DNA from: Hyunsoonleella aestuarii
GTDB taxonomy: Bacteria; Bacteroidota; Bacteroidia; Flavobacteriales; Flavobacteriaceae
Assembly (NCBI RefSeq): GCF_006148925.1
Contig: NZ_VAWB01000002.1
Coordinates: 524,460-588,459, forward strand
Reading direction: 5' to 3'
Length of the DNA stretch: 64,000 bases
The position numbers and the translations under genes are program-made. Numbering within the stretch: position 1 is the stretch's first letter; every line of letters starts with the position of its first letter. Positions 1 through 7,694 of the stretch are shown in pieces. The notes below the pieces were generated by a model. It ran no database searches. It saw only the letters and a program-made list of their open reading frames with translations, and was not told where the DNA came from.

Positions 1-911
1 ACTGAAGTTAAAATGGCATCAGGTGTGTTTTTAAACCATTTTAAAATAAGTGCACGCTCTTTCTTTGTATTAGTATTATCTAGGTGAGCGATTTTATATC
101 CCGCTCTTCTAAAGGTATCATAAACATGCAAAGATGTATTAATACCGTTGTTGAAAATCAAGGTTTTTTTACCTTTGGCGCGCTCTTCGTATGCTTGTAT
201 TAACTTGGATAACATATCATTATCGGTATACAAATCTTCAGAAGATTTTACTGTATAATCACCATTTGCACCAACAACCAATGACGTTAATCCAACATTA
301 TAAGAAAACATTTCGGCACGTGCTAAAAAGCCACGTTCTATTAAAGATTCAATACTCTCCCCGACTATCAACTCATCATAGTTGTCGGTCATTGGGAGTT
401 CCATACTAGAACTTAATGGTGTTGCTGTAACTCCTAAAATAAAGGATTGACTAAAAAATTTAAAAAGCTTTGTAAAAGAGTTATAATGAGCTTCATCAAT
501 TATTACTAGCCCGATATCAGAAATATCAAGTTTGTCGTCATTCAACCTATTATTCAAGGTTTCAACCATGGCAACAAAGCAACTGTAGTTTCCTTGATCG
601 CTCAGATCTGCTTTGCTGTCCACCACTTTATTAACAACACCAAACTCAGTAAGCATTTTAGAGGTTTGTTTACATAATTCGATCCTGTGTGTCATCACCA
701 ACACTTTCTTATTGTGATGCTTAAGATATTGTCTTACAATTTCAGAAAATATAACGGTTTTCCCTCCTCCAGTTGGTAATTGATATAACAAATGGTAATC
801 GTCTGGGGACTCCTCAAAACTTTTAAATATTTTATTAATAGCTCCTTTTTGGTAGCTATATAAATCTTTACCTACTTTCCTATCTTCTAATTCGGTTGTT
901 GAAATGCTCAT
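1..911 (-). CDS. DEAD/DEAH-box superfamily 2 helicase, 3' end outside window
   Basis: This is the N-terminal ~303 residues of an ATP-dependent superfamily 2 helicase of the type III restriction (Res) / DEAD-like class. Visible motifs are Walker A PTGGGKT (about residues 46-52), a Q-motif-like YSYQKGAI before it, Walker B IIDEAH (about 137-142) and motif III VTATP (about 161-165). The start of the second RecA-like lobe follows, with KKTLIFNNGI (motif IV region). The reading frame is open to the window edge, so the gene is truncated by the window and not broken. The chosen ATG at 909-911 is the first in frame. The only other nearby ATG, at 917-919, hits a stop after three codons. The motifs show ATPase/helicase activity. 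The substrate and any restriction or repair role cannot be read from this part. Confidence 0.85.
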   Translation of the reverse strand, partial: MSISTTELEDRKVGKDLYSYQKGAINKIFKSFEESPDDYHLLYQLPTGGGKTVIFSEIVRQYLKHHNKKVLVMTHRIELCKQTSKMLTEFGVVNKVVDSKADLSDQGNYSCFVAMVETLNNRLNDDKLDISDIGLVIIDEAHYNSFTKLFKFFSQSFILGVTATPLSSSMELPMTDNYDELIVGESIESLIERGFLARAEMFSYNVGLTSLVVGANGDYTVKSSEDLYTDNDMLSKLIQAYEERAKGKKTLIFNNGINTSLHVYDTFRRAGYKIAHLDNTNTKKERALILKWFKNTPDAILTS

Positions 912-1088
912 AAAATCATCCTTCTCGGCCGCAAAAATAAGACCTTTAAAGCGTTTTTCACGAATCTTTAAACCTAAAGTTATAAACGATTGTAAATTTA
1001 AATGTTAACTATTTTGAACGAATGATTTTGTCAGTAATATTTAATTTCAAGTACACCGAGATAGAGACAATACTTAAAAAGTAATTTA

Positions 1089-1096
1089 TATCTTTG
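1089..1096 (+). promoter_or_regulatory. Bacteroidota -7 promoter element (TATCTTTG)
   Basis: TATCTTTG matches the TAnnTTTG element recognised by the primary sigma factor of Bacteroidota. It lies 18 bp before the ATG of the aldo/keto reductase. I see no good -33 TTG partner, so the call rests on the -7 match and position only. Confidence 0.45.
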
Positions 1097-1114
1097 AGTC
1101 ACTAAAGAATTATT

Positions 1115-2128
1115 ATGAATATAAACGATAAATCTGGGGTTATAAATTACAATGCTAATCCAAATCGCTATGATTCCATGGTGTACAATCGAACGGGGAA
1201 AAGTGGCGTTTTATTACCGGCACTTTCTTTAGGGTTATGGCATAATTTTGGTTTTGTTGACAGTATTCAAAATGCAAGAGAGGTAATCCGGTGTGCTTTC
1301 GATCTAGGTATTACACATTTTGATTTAGCTAATAATTATGGACCACCTTATGGTTCGGCTGAAGAAAATTTTGGAACTATTATAAAAGCGGATTTCAAAC
1401 CATACAGAGATGAGTTGTTTATTGCAACAAAAGCTGGATATGATATGTGGCCTGGACCTTATGGTAATTTGGGTTCAAGAAAGTATTTAATAGCTAGTTT
1501 AGACCAGAGCTTAAAACGGATGGGATTGGACTATGTTGATATTTTTTACCATCATAGACCGGATCCAGACACACCTTTGGAAGAAACCATGGGAGCGCTT
1601 GCAGATATAGTAAAACAAGGTAAAGCACTGTATGTAGGTATTTCAAATTATGAAGCCAATGAAGCAAGTAATGCAGCTAAGTTGTTAAAAGAACTTAAAG
1701 TCCCATTTATATTGCACCAAGCACGTTATTCTATGTTCGATCGTTGGGTTGAAAATGGATTGTTAAACACATTGGAGGAACATGGAGTTGGTTGTATTGC
1801 ATTTTCTCCATTAGCACAAGGGATGCTTACAGATAAATATTTAAAAGGTATACCAGAAGGTTCTAGAGCGGCTAAAAATATGACCTACCTAAATACCGAA
1901 ACTGTGAATAGTAATCTTGAAAAGATTCAAAAGTTAAATGATATTGCCCAAAAACGAGGTCAGAAATTATCCCAAATGGCTATTGCATGGATATTAAGAC
2001 AGCCACAAGTAGCATCTGTATTAATTGGAGCAAGCTCTGCTAATCAACTAAAAGAAAATATAAAGGCAATAGATAATCTGGAATTTGCTCAAGAAGAATT
2101 AGAACTAATTGATAAAATAGTTTCTTAG
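1115..2128 (+). CDS. Aldo/keto reductase, YghZ / L-glyceraldehyde 3-phosphate reductase type
   Basis: A cytoplasmic NADPH-dependent aldo/keto reductase of 337 residues, close to the ~346 of E. coli YghZ. The catalytic tetrad is visible: Asp70 and Tyr75 in DLANNYG, Lys106 in ATKAGYDM, and His147 in YHHRPD. The N-terminal NPNRYDSMVYNRTGKSG and the MWPGPYG segment after the catalytic lysine are typical of the YghZ branch. Known members reduce L-glyceraldehyde 3-phosphate and methylglyoxal, so detoxification of reactive carbonyls is the likely role. The gene stands alone, with its own TAnnTTTG element, and is convergent with the next gene only 4 bp after its stop. The subfamily assignment is good; the physiological substrate is inferred. 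Confidence 0.85.
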   Translation: MNINDKSGVINYNANPNRYDSMVYNRTGKSGVLLPALSLGLWHNFGFVDSIQNAREVIRCAFDLGITHFDLANNYGPPYGSAEENFGTIIKADFKPYRDELFIATKAGYDMWPGPYGNLGSRKYLIASLDQSLKRMGLDYVDIFYHHRPDPDTPLEETMGALADIVKQGKALYVGISNYEANEASNAAKLLKELKVPFILHQARYSMFDRWVENGLLNTLEEHGVGCIAFSPLAQGMLTDKYLKGIPEGSRAAKNMTYLNTETVNSNLEKIQKLNDIAQKRGQKLSQMAIAWILRQPQVASVLIGASSANQLKENIKAIDNLEFAQEELELIDKIVS

Positions 2129-2132
2129 CGTT

Positions 2133-2816
2133 TTATTCTTTAACGACTATAACAGTAGCTTTAACACCGGTAGCAAGGTTCCATTGATTATGAGAAACTA
2201 ACAAACCTTGATCGTCTACAACCTTAAATTCTGCGGTATTTGGTCCAGATTCCCCTTGGTTTAATGCCACAAAATCTATTTTATTAAATCCTTGCTGCAG
2301 ATCTAGTTTAAAACCTTTAAATCCACCAGTTAGATAGACACGTGAATGTATGATGTCATCATTTACACGGACTTGAATGATATCTCCATCTGTAAATCCA
2401 TGATCTCTATAAACTACATTTACGAATTTCGCTTTACTTCTGAAATCACCGAAATATTGATCGGTTGTACTTCCGTTTCTTCGTTCAACTTCTTCGGGTG
2501 AAAGCTTTAAATTATCTATATTTTTGTCAATTCTATCCTCATAAAGCTCCCCAGGGTTGCCAAATTTCTCTTTAGGAAACATAGAAAATTCATTCTTAGG
2601 ATATTCTAAATTTCTGGAAATACGGGGTGTTGCCATATTATTTATATTACTCTTTATTGGGACAGAAGGTTTTATTGCAACTGCAGTAGAGGAGTCTTTT
2701 TTACTTTCAACTGCAGGAATAGAAATTGATTTATTCTTATTATCTATTTGAGCACTAATAGAAAGTCCAAAAAAAAGAAATACAATAAACAAAAAATTTA
2801 GTTTTATGTCTTTCAT
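2133..2816 (-). CDS. Conserved secreted protein of unknown function
   Basis: A 227-residue protein with a classical signal peptide: KDIKLNFLFIVFLFFGLSIS followed by AQ, with cleavage likely near residue 22. Next comes a low-complexity Ser/Lys/Ile region, then a C-terminal domain of about 90 residues. In that domain, GDIIQVRVNDDIIHSRVYL and a later NKIDFVALNQGESGPNTAEF resemble the small beta-sandwich segments found in many Bacteroidota periplasmic proteins that describe end-loaded binding folds. I do not recognise a named family and assign no function. It is probably periplasmic. There is no lipobox and no T9SS sorting domain. Confidence 0.7.
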   Translation of the reverse strand: MKDIKLNFLFIVFLFFGLSISAQIDNKNKSISIPAVESKKDSSTAVAIKPSVPIKSNINNMATPRISRNLEYPKNEFSMFPKEKFGNPGELYEDRIDKNIDNLKLSPEEVERRNGSTTDQYFGDFRSKAKFVNVVYRDHGFTDGDIIQVRVNDDIIHSRVYLTGGFKGFKLDLQQGFNKIDFVALNQGESGPNTAEFKVVDDQGLLVSHNQWNLATGVKATVIVVKE

Positions 2817-3111
2817 TATTCACTTCATGGATTTATTAACTAGGCTTTATGAGATGCAAAGATATTTCATTACAAATAAACCTACTTTACTTATGTCGAT
2901 ATTTTGAAAAATAATTAACAAAAACTATTCCGAATTGAAAATAATATTAAAATTTGTTTGACATTTTTCGTGTTAAGTCCTCTACTCTTCTGCATAATAA
3001 TAGCCAAATGTGTTAAAATTTGTTAAAATAGTAATATGTTATGCATAGTACTGTAACAAAAAATATATTTTTTCGTCTACTTAGTATAAATCAATTTAAA
3101 AGAAAACAATA

Positions 3112-3198
3112 ATGAGAACTTTAAACACAAATCAATTGACTAACACATCAATTCAAACAAAGAGTCATACTTGGAATATTAAAAGGCGTTATAGATAA
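3112..3198 (+). CDS. 28-residue basic micropeptide, first of a tandem pair
   Basis: A short frame encoding MRTLNTNQLTN... KSHTWN...KRRYR. It is too short for ordinary gene callers, but the next frame (3260-3346) encodes a 28-residue peptide identical at 24 positions. Of the 13 codons that differ between the copies, 9 change synonymously and only 4 change the residue. That is the pattern of selection on a protein and not of a random DNA repeat. The peptide is strongly basic (Arg and Lys in the last five residues), has no hydrophobic segment long enough for a signal peptide, and ends RRYR. A weak, mismatched version of the downstream terminator hairpin overlaps its end. Function unknown: a leader peptide, an RNA- or ribosome-binding peptide, or a toxic peptide are all possible. 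Confidence 0.65.
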   Translation: MRTLNTNQLTNTSIQTKSHTWNIKRRYR

Positions 3199-3259
3199 TA
3201 CATCTTTTTAATTTTTAAAGAAGAATCAATAAATCAAAACAATCAAAAAACGGAAAATC

Positions 3260-3346
3260 ATGAGAACATTAAACACAAACCAATTAACTGACACTCTAAT
3301 TAAAACAAAGAGTCACACATGGAACACAAAAAGACGCTATAGATAA
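3260..3346 (+). CDS. 28-residue basic micropeptide, second of a tandem pair
   Basis: Same length and layout as the peptide gene 61 bp upstream. It starts MRTLNTNQLTD, has the central KSHTWN and ends KRRYR. The four residue differences are N to D, S to L, Q to K and I to T, while nine codons differ silently. The final codons AAA AGA CGC TAT form the left arm of a perfect 12-bp hairpin, and the last Arg codon and first bases of the stop form its loop. Coding sequence and terminator therefore share the same bases. A ribosome reaching the stop would cover or melt the hairpin, which leaves room for translation-coupled readthrough toward 3392. Function unknown. Confidence 0.68.
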   Translation: MRTLNTNQLTDTLIKTKSHTWNTKRRYR

Positions 3347-3357
3347 TAGCGTCTTTT
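3329..3357 (+). terminator. Rho-independent terminator overlapping the micropeptide 3' end
   Basis: A perfect 12-bp stem: AAAAGACGCTAT at 3329-3340 pairs with ATAGCGTCTTTT at 3346-3357 around the 5-base loop AGATA. It ends in four T. The left arm is inside the second micropeptide frame, so termination and translation can compete. Confidence 0.75.
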
Positions 3358-3391
3358 AACTCCTTCTTAATCAATTTAACCATCTTATAAA

Positions 3392-3523
3392 ATGCGAACC
3401 ATAATAAAACTTTCAAAGCGAATAAATAGTCTAACCGAGGAAACAATTTCTTCTAATAGGCGTATTTTAAATGTCTCACACCATGATCTTTTATGGAGAG
3501 GCGTAAAGCGATATGCTCATTAA
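3392..3523 (+). CDS. Possible 43-residue micropeptide, distant relative of the pair
   Basis: An ATG frame of 43 codons starts 45 bp after the second micropeptide. It begins MRT like the other two, and its end SHHDLLW...VKRYAH can be laid over SHTW...KRRYR (shared Ser-His, Trp and Lys-Arg-Tyr). It is also basic. The similarity is short and could be chance in this composition, so the call is tentative. It would be expressed only by readthrough of the hairpin at 3329-3357 or from its own promoter, which I cannot see. Confidence 0.3.
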   Translation: MRTIIKLSKRINSLTEETISSNRRILNVSHHDLLWRGVKRYAH

Positions 3524-3669
3524 CTAAGTATAATTATTAGGCCTTATATTGTTGTATTTTTTTTCTATTTAAAAACCTTCTAAAGAATTAACAAAAGAAG
3601 AACTGCAAAAAGTAAAGGATGTTTATCCTTTTAATCTATCTGAAGCAGCAACAAAAAAACTCATTCGCT

Positions 3670-4074
3670 TTACTCTAATAAAGGAACCTGATATTTAAGA
3701 GTTACTTTTTTACGACCCCATAATTTGGCGGCTTTAACATTATTTCCCATATAAATATCAATTTTATTTTGCCATCTAGAATGCATTTTGTCTTTAACCA
3801 AATAAAGATGATCTAAGCCTTCAATAACAACTGGAGTATTGTGTTTTAGCCCTAAACGCAATAAATCTCTAGAAACAGCTATACACTTTAAACCAGGCGT
3901 TAAGCTATCCCCAAAAGCGGTAAGATAGGGATCTGAATCTGTTTGATAAACTAAAGAATTGTAAGCAGTAGCTGTTACTTCTATCGTCTTCCACTCATAT
4001 TTTTGAGTGGCTTGTTCTTCACAAGAAAAACAAAAAAAAAGGGCAATTATAGAAAAACGTGTTAAACAATCCAT
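3670..4074 (-). CDS. 3D-domain (double-psi beta-barrel) lipoprotein
   Basis: A 134-residue lipoprotein: hydrophobic RFSIIALFFCFSC with the lipobox Cys near residue 18, followed by EEQ. The rest is a 3D domain, the double-psi beta-barrel shared with MltA and cell-wall-binding hydrolases. VTATAYN opens it, GDSLTPGLKCIAVS follows, and VKDKMHSRWQNKIDIYMG carries the conserved Asp residues near the end. Known 3D domains act on, or bind, peptidoglycan as lytic transglycosylases. Residues visible here fit the fold, but activity of this small stand-alone version is inferred. It probably sits on the periplasmic side of a membrane. Confidence 0.8.
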   Translation of the reverse strand: MDCLTRFSIIALFFCFSCEEQATQKYEWKTIEVTATAYNSLVYQTDSDPYLTAFGDSLTPGLKCIAVSRDLLRLGLKHNTPVVIEGLDHLYLVKDKMHSRWQNKIDIYMGNNVKAAKLWGRKKVTLKYQVPLLE

Positions 4075-4090
4075 TTATAAAGATATATAA

Positions 4091-4132
4091 TTTGCTCTGT
4101 ACTCTAGTCCTTATTGTCAAACCCAGAGCAAA
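4091..4132. repeat. Inverted repeat upstream of the 3D lipoprotein gene
   Basis: TTTGCTCTG (4091-4099) and CAGAGCAAA (4124-4132) are a perfect 9-bp inverted repeat with a 24-base spacer. It sits 17 bp before the start of the minus-strand lipoprotein gene and after the end of the E1 gene. It may be a 5' leader hairpin or an operator. It is not a typical terminator, because the T-run precedes the stem on the minus strand. Confidence 0.3.
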
Positions 4133-4267
4133 AAAAAATTACTATGAGTCCCCAAAAATAATTGCTATACCACGAAACTTCAAAAATTATGTATTTCCAA
4201 GTCCAATTAACTGTTCCAATAATTGAATTAACAAAAGCCTTCGATGTAGGTATAAATATTGATAACC

Positions 4268-6244
4268 CTAATAATTTAAAAGTTTCTTTAATTCGCTTTC
4301 AAACCTGCTCTTTGCCAAATACTGATGCTCTAATTGGCTAGAAAATGGAATAGGTGTATCCAAACTAGCAACTCTTTTTACAGGAGCATCCAAAAACTGA
4401 AAACAATGCTCCATAATTAAAGCTGATATGTCACTTGCTATCCCACCAAATAAAGAATCTTCTTGAAGTATGATAGCCTTTCCTGTTTTTTTAACCGACT
4501 TATAAATAGTTTCAACATCCAATGGATGAAGCGTTCTCAAATCTAATACGTCGGCTGAAATACTTGGGTTAATTTCTAATGTTTCGAGCACCCAATGTAC
4601 CGCTGCTCCATAGCTAATTATTGTAATAGAATCACCCTCAGAAAGTCTAGAAGCCTTTCCAAATGGTAATGTATAATAATCAATTGGAACATCTTGCCGA
4701 ATACTTCTGTACAACGCTTTATGTTCAAAGTATAGCACAGGGTTTGGGTCATTGATGGCAGTCGCTAAAAGTCCTTTAGCATCATAAGGAAACGCTGGGT
4801 AAACGACTTTTAACCCAGGAGTTTTTGTAAACCAAGCTTCGTTGGTTTGTGAATGAAATGGTCCGGCTGCTACCCCACCACCACAAGGCATTCTAATAAC
4901 AACATCTGCATTTTGGTTCCAACGATAATAAGATTTTGCCAAATAATTTACTACAGGATTAAATCCTGATGAAACGAAATCGGCAAATTGCATTTCAACA
5001 ATACTTTTCATCCCAGCAATAGAAAGACCCATAGCCGTTTCAACAATAGCTGATTCACAAATAGGAGTGTTTCGTACACGGTCTTTTCCGAACAGATTAA
5101 TAAACCCATCTGTAATTTTAAATACACCTCCATACTCAGCTACATCTTGTCCCATAATAACCAAATTACTATGACGCTCCATGTTCTGTTTTAAACCTTC
5201 AGAAATAGCATCTACAAATCTAATATTTTTTGATTCTTTATTTATTTCAATATATTGATATTCAAAACTTTGAAATACATCACCTAACTCTATACTTAAA
5301 TCAGGAATTATCTTTTCTTCAGAAAAAGCAACTTCTAAATGCTCATTAATTTCATTAATTATCGATTCTTTAATATGAGTGTTTTCAATCTCGGTTAATA
5401 GGTTTTCATCTCTTAAAAATGACTCAAAATTAATTACAGGGTCTTTCGCTCCCCAATAATCCATAAGGTCCTGAGGAACATATTTTGTGCCACTTGCCTC
5501 TTCGTGACCACGTATTCTAAAAGTTTTAAACTCTATCAATACGGGTCTTGGATTATTCCTAATGCTCTTAGCTATTTCATTAATCTTAGTGTAAACCTCA
5601 ATAACATTATTTCCATCAATTATATGAGATTCCATGCCATAGCCTAAGCCTCGATCGGCTATATTCTCACAATTATATTGTTCATTAGTAGGTGTGGAAA
5701 GACCATAACCATTGTTTTCTACGCAAAACAAAACTGGAAGTTGCCACACAGAAGCTACATTTAGAGCTTCATGAAAATCGCCTTCGCTAGTTCCTCCTTC
5801 TCCAGTAAAAACAGCAGTTACTTGATTTTTATTGTTTAGTTTAGACGCAAGTGCGATTCCATCAGCAACACCTAATTGCGGTCCTAAATGCGATATCATA
5901 CCAACAATTTTATAGTCTTGAGTTCCAAAATGAAATGACCTATCTCTTCCTTTAGTAAATCCAGAGGCTTTTCCTTGCCATTGCGAAAACAAGCGGTATA
6001 ATGGAATTTCTCTAGTAGTGAATACCCCTAAATTTCGATGCATAGGTAAGATGTACTCCACTTTGTTTAAAGCCATGGTAACACCAACCGAAATAGCTTC
6101 TTGCCCAATTCCAGAAAACCATTTACTTATTTTTCCTTGACGTAATAAAATCAGCATCTTCTCCTCTATCATTCTTGGTCTAAGCATGTTCTTATATAGA
6201 GCGAGTAATATATCTTGTTTTAAATCTGCAGTATTAAATGTCAT
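4268..6244 (-). CDS. 2-oxoacid (branched-chain) dehydrogenase E1, fused alpha and beta subunits
   Basis: Thiamine-diphosphate-dependent E1 component that decarboxylates a 2-oxoacid, probably branched-chain, and passes the acyl group to E2 lipoyl. The N-terminal half (to about residue 335) is the alpha subunit, with GEGGTSEGDFHEALN and FCVENNGYGLST forming the thiamine-diphosphate/Mg motif. The C-terminal half is the transketolase-like beta subunit, with MGQDVAEYGGVFK and a C-terminal domain around HPLDVETI. Fused E1 genes of this length are usual in Bacteroidota. An in-frame ATG at 6269-6271 would add IFIAY-rich residues. I prefer the start at 6242-6244 (MTFNTADLKQ), which begins where the family does. 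No E2 or E3 gene is near. Branched-chain specificity is by family resemblance only. Confidence 0.85.
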   Translation of the reverse strand: MTFNTADLKQDILLALYKNMLRPRMIEEKMLILLRQGKISKWFSGIGQEAISVGVTMALNKVEYILPMHRNLGVFTTREIPLYRLFSQWQGKASGFTKGRDRSFHFGTQDYKIVGMISHLGPQLGVADGIALASKLNNKNQVTAVFTGEGGTSEGDFHEALNVASVWQLPVLFCVENNGYGLSTPTNEQYNCENIADRGLGYGMESHIIDGNNVIEVYTKINEIAKSIRNNPRPVLIEFKTFRIRGHEEASGTKYVPQDLMDYWGAKDPVINFESFLRDENLLTEIENTHIKESIINEINEHLEVAFSEEKIIPDLSIELGDVFQSFEYQYIEINKESKNIRFVDAISEGLKQNMERHSNLVIMGQDVAEYGGVFKITDGFINLFGKDRVRNTPICESAIVETAMGLSIAGMKSIVEMQFADFVSSGFNPVVNYLAKSYYRWNQNADVVIRMPCGGGVAAGPFHSQTNEAWFTKTPGLKVVYPAFPYDAKGLLATAINDPNPVLYFEHKALYRSIRQDVPIDYYTLPFGKASRLSEGDSITIISYGAAVHWVLETLEINPSISADVLDLRTLHPLDVETIYKSVKKTGKAIILQEDSLFGGIASDISALIMEHCFQFLDAPVKRVASLDTPIPFSSQLEHQYLAKSRFESELKKLLNY

Positions 6245-6369
6245 ATATGCGATAAAAATTATGGTATTCATAAAAATAACACCATTTCACTGCCAAATAT
6301 AATATAAAAACTATGCATTAATCGAAAAATTACACATAACTCAACATATCGAACTTTGCAATGTTTTTG

Positions 6370-6377
6370 TACATTTG
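6370..6377 (+). promoter_or_regulatory. Bacteroidota -7 promoter element (TACATTTG)
   Basis: TACATTTG matches TAnnTTTG and lies 27 bp before the oxygenase ATG, at the head of a five-gene plus-strand run. The region between the divergent E1 gene and this gene is short, so both promoters must lie in it. Confidence 0.5.
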
Positions 6378-6404
6378 TATACTATCAAACTAAATTAACA
6401 CCTC

Positions 6405-7355
6405 ATGAATATTGTACCCAGTGTAAATTTGAATGATTTTGTTTCTGAAGATTCTACAAGAAAACAAAAATTCGTAAATGAAATTGGAAAAGCTTATGAA
6501 GATATTGGCTTTGTTGCTTTAAAAGGGCATTTCTTAAGTGATGCTTTGGTCGAAAATTTATACAAAGAGGTTAAAAGCTTTTTTAGTTTACCTACCGAAA
6601 CTAAGCAGAAATATGAAATTCCTGGAATTGGTGGGCAACGTGGCTATGTATCTTTTGGAAAAGAAAGTGCAAAAGGGAAAAAAGAAGGAGATTTAAAAGA
6701 GTTTTGGCATTTTGGGCAGTATGTCGATAATAATGAAGCATTGAAAAAAGAATATCCGGATAATGTATATGTTGAAGAGCTTCCTGAATTTAATAAAATT
6801 GGTAAAGAAACTTATAAAATGCTCGAAAAAACTGCAAAATATGTTTTAAGAGCTTTAGCATTATATCTTGGTTTAGAAGAGACTTATTTCGATGCCTTTA
6901 TCTATAATGGGAATTCTATTCTTAGACCAATTCATTACCCACCAATAAAAGAAGAGCCTAAAGAAGCAGTTCGAGCAGCTGCACACGGCGATATTAATTT
7001 AATAACACTTTTAATGGGAGCCCAGGGACGTGGCTTACAAGTCCAGAATCATAAAGGTGAATGGATTGATGCCATAGCAGAACCAGATGAGCTAATGATT
7101 AATGTTGGAGACATGCTCTCCCGTCATACCAATAATAAATTAAAATCTACAATTCACCGCGTTATAAATCCGCCTAAAGAACTTTGGGGTACTTCGCGTT
7201 ACTCAATTCCGTTTTTCATGCATCCTATAAGCGCCATGAAATTAGATGTTTTAGAAAGCTGTGTGGATGATAAAAATCCTAAAGCTTTTGATGATATTAC
7301 TGCTGGCGAGTTTTTAAATGAACGTTTGATTGAGTTAGGACTCATTAAAAAATAA
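6405..7355 (+). CDS. Isopenicillin N synthase-like Fe(II)/2-oxoglutarate oxygenase
   Basis: A 316-residue non-haem iron oxygenase with the two domains of the isopenicillin N synthase family: an N-terminal DIOX_N part (about 5-120) and the double-stranded beta-helix core. The iron ligands are visible as His194-x-Asp196 (AAHGDINLI) and His251 (STIHRVINPP). The RYS motif (265-267) binds the 2-oxoacid cosubstrate. Family members oxidise small molecules, and the substrate here cannot be read. It heads a compact run ending at 10362; the next gene begins 6 bp after its stop. Despite the family name, nothing nearby suggests beta-lactam synthesis. Confidence 0.85.
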   Translation: MNIVPSVNLNDFVSEDSTRKQKFVNEIGKAYEDIGFVALKGHFLSDALVENLYKEVKSFFSLPTETKQKYEIPGIGGQRGYVSFGKESAKGKKEGDLKEFWHFGQYVDNNEALKKEYPDNVYVEELPEFNKIGKETYKMLEKTAKYVLRALALYLGLEETYFDAFIYNGNSILRPIHYPPIKEEPKEAVRAAAHGDINLITLLMGAQGRGLQVQNHKGEWIDAIAEPDELMINVGDMLSRHTNNKLKSTIHRVINPPKELWGTSRYSIPFFMHPISAMKLDVLESCVDDKNPKAFDDITAGEFLNERLIELGLIKK

Positions 7356-7361
7356 TTAGAC

Positions 7362-7691
7362 GTGGATTTACAAGATCAACTAAAAAATCTATTTCCAGAT
7401 CATATTCAAGAAGGAACAGATACCGAAACGACTAACGAATCTAATTTATGGTTACAAGACGATCCAATTATTTGTAAATATGAAAAGCGCAAAGGTAAAC
7501 CTATAACTATTTTAGAGGGTTATACAGGTGCAAATGAAGATTTCAAAATTTTAGCAAAAGAACTAAAAACAGCATTAAGTGTTGGTGGAAGTTTTAAGGG
7601 AGACAAAATAATAATCCAAGGAAATTATCGTGATAAAATCATGAAAATACTTCAAGATAAAGGATTTAATGTTAAACGTGTAGGAGGGTAA
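7362..7691 (+). CDS. SUI1/YciH-like translation initiation factor
   Basis: A 109-residue protein starting at GTG, 6 bp after the oxygenase stop. The C-terminal ~75 residues are a SUI1 domain: YEKRKGKPITILEGYTG, then LAKELKTALSVGGSFKG and a final strand region IIIQGNYRDKIMKILQDKGF. Length equals E. coli YciH (108). Relatives of eIF1 in bacteria bind the 30S subunit and can influence initiation fidelity, but are not essential in E. coli. No ATG gives a better start, and the GTG lies in the gap between two clear genes. Confidence 0.85.
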   Translation: MDLQDQLKNLFPDHIQEGTDTETTNESNLWLQDDPIICKYEKRKGKPITILEGYTGANEDFKILAKELKTALSVGGSFKGDKIIIQGNYRDKIMKILQDKGFNVKRVGG

Positions 7692-7694
7692 ATT

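Noticed and set aside
191..409. 72-codon plus-strand frame
   Set aside because: Antisense to the helicase gene, with a composition unlike a protein.
3573..3698. Open frame reading KELTKEELQKV... between the peptides and the 3D lipoprotein
   Set aside because: No start codon after the preceding in-frame stop, and it runs into the antisense of the lipoprotein gene. It may be a decayed gene end but cannot be supported.
4189..4341. 50-codon plus-strand frame near the E1 gene end
   Set aside because: Half of it is antisense to the E1 stop region, and the other half has no recognisable pattern; at most a decayed remnant.
6405..7355. Beta-lactam biosynthesis enzyme
   Set aside because: The isopenicillin N synthase fold is used by many oxygenases, and no tripeptide synthetase or related gene is nearby.
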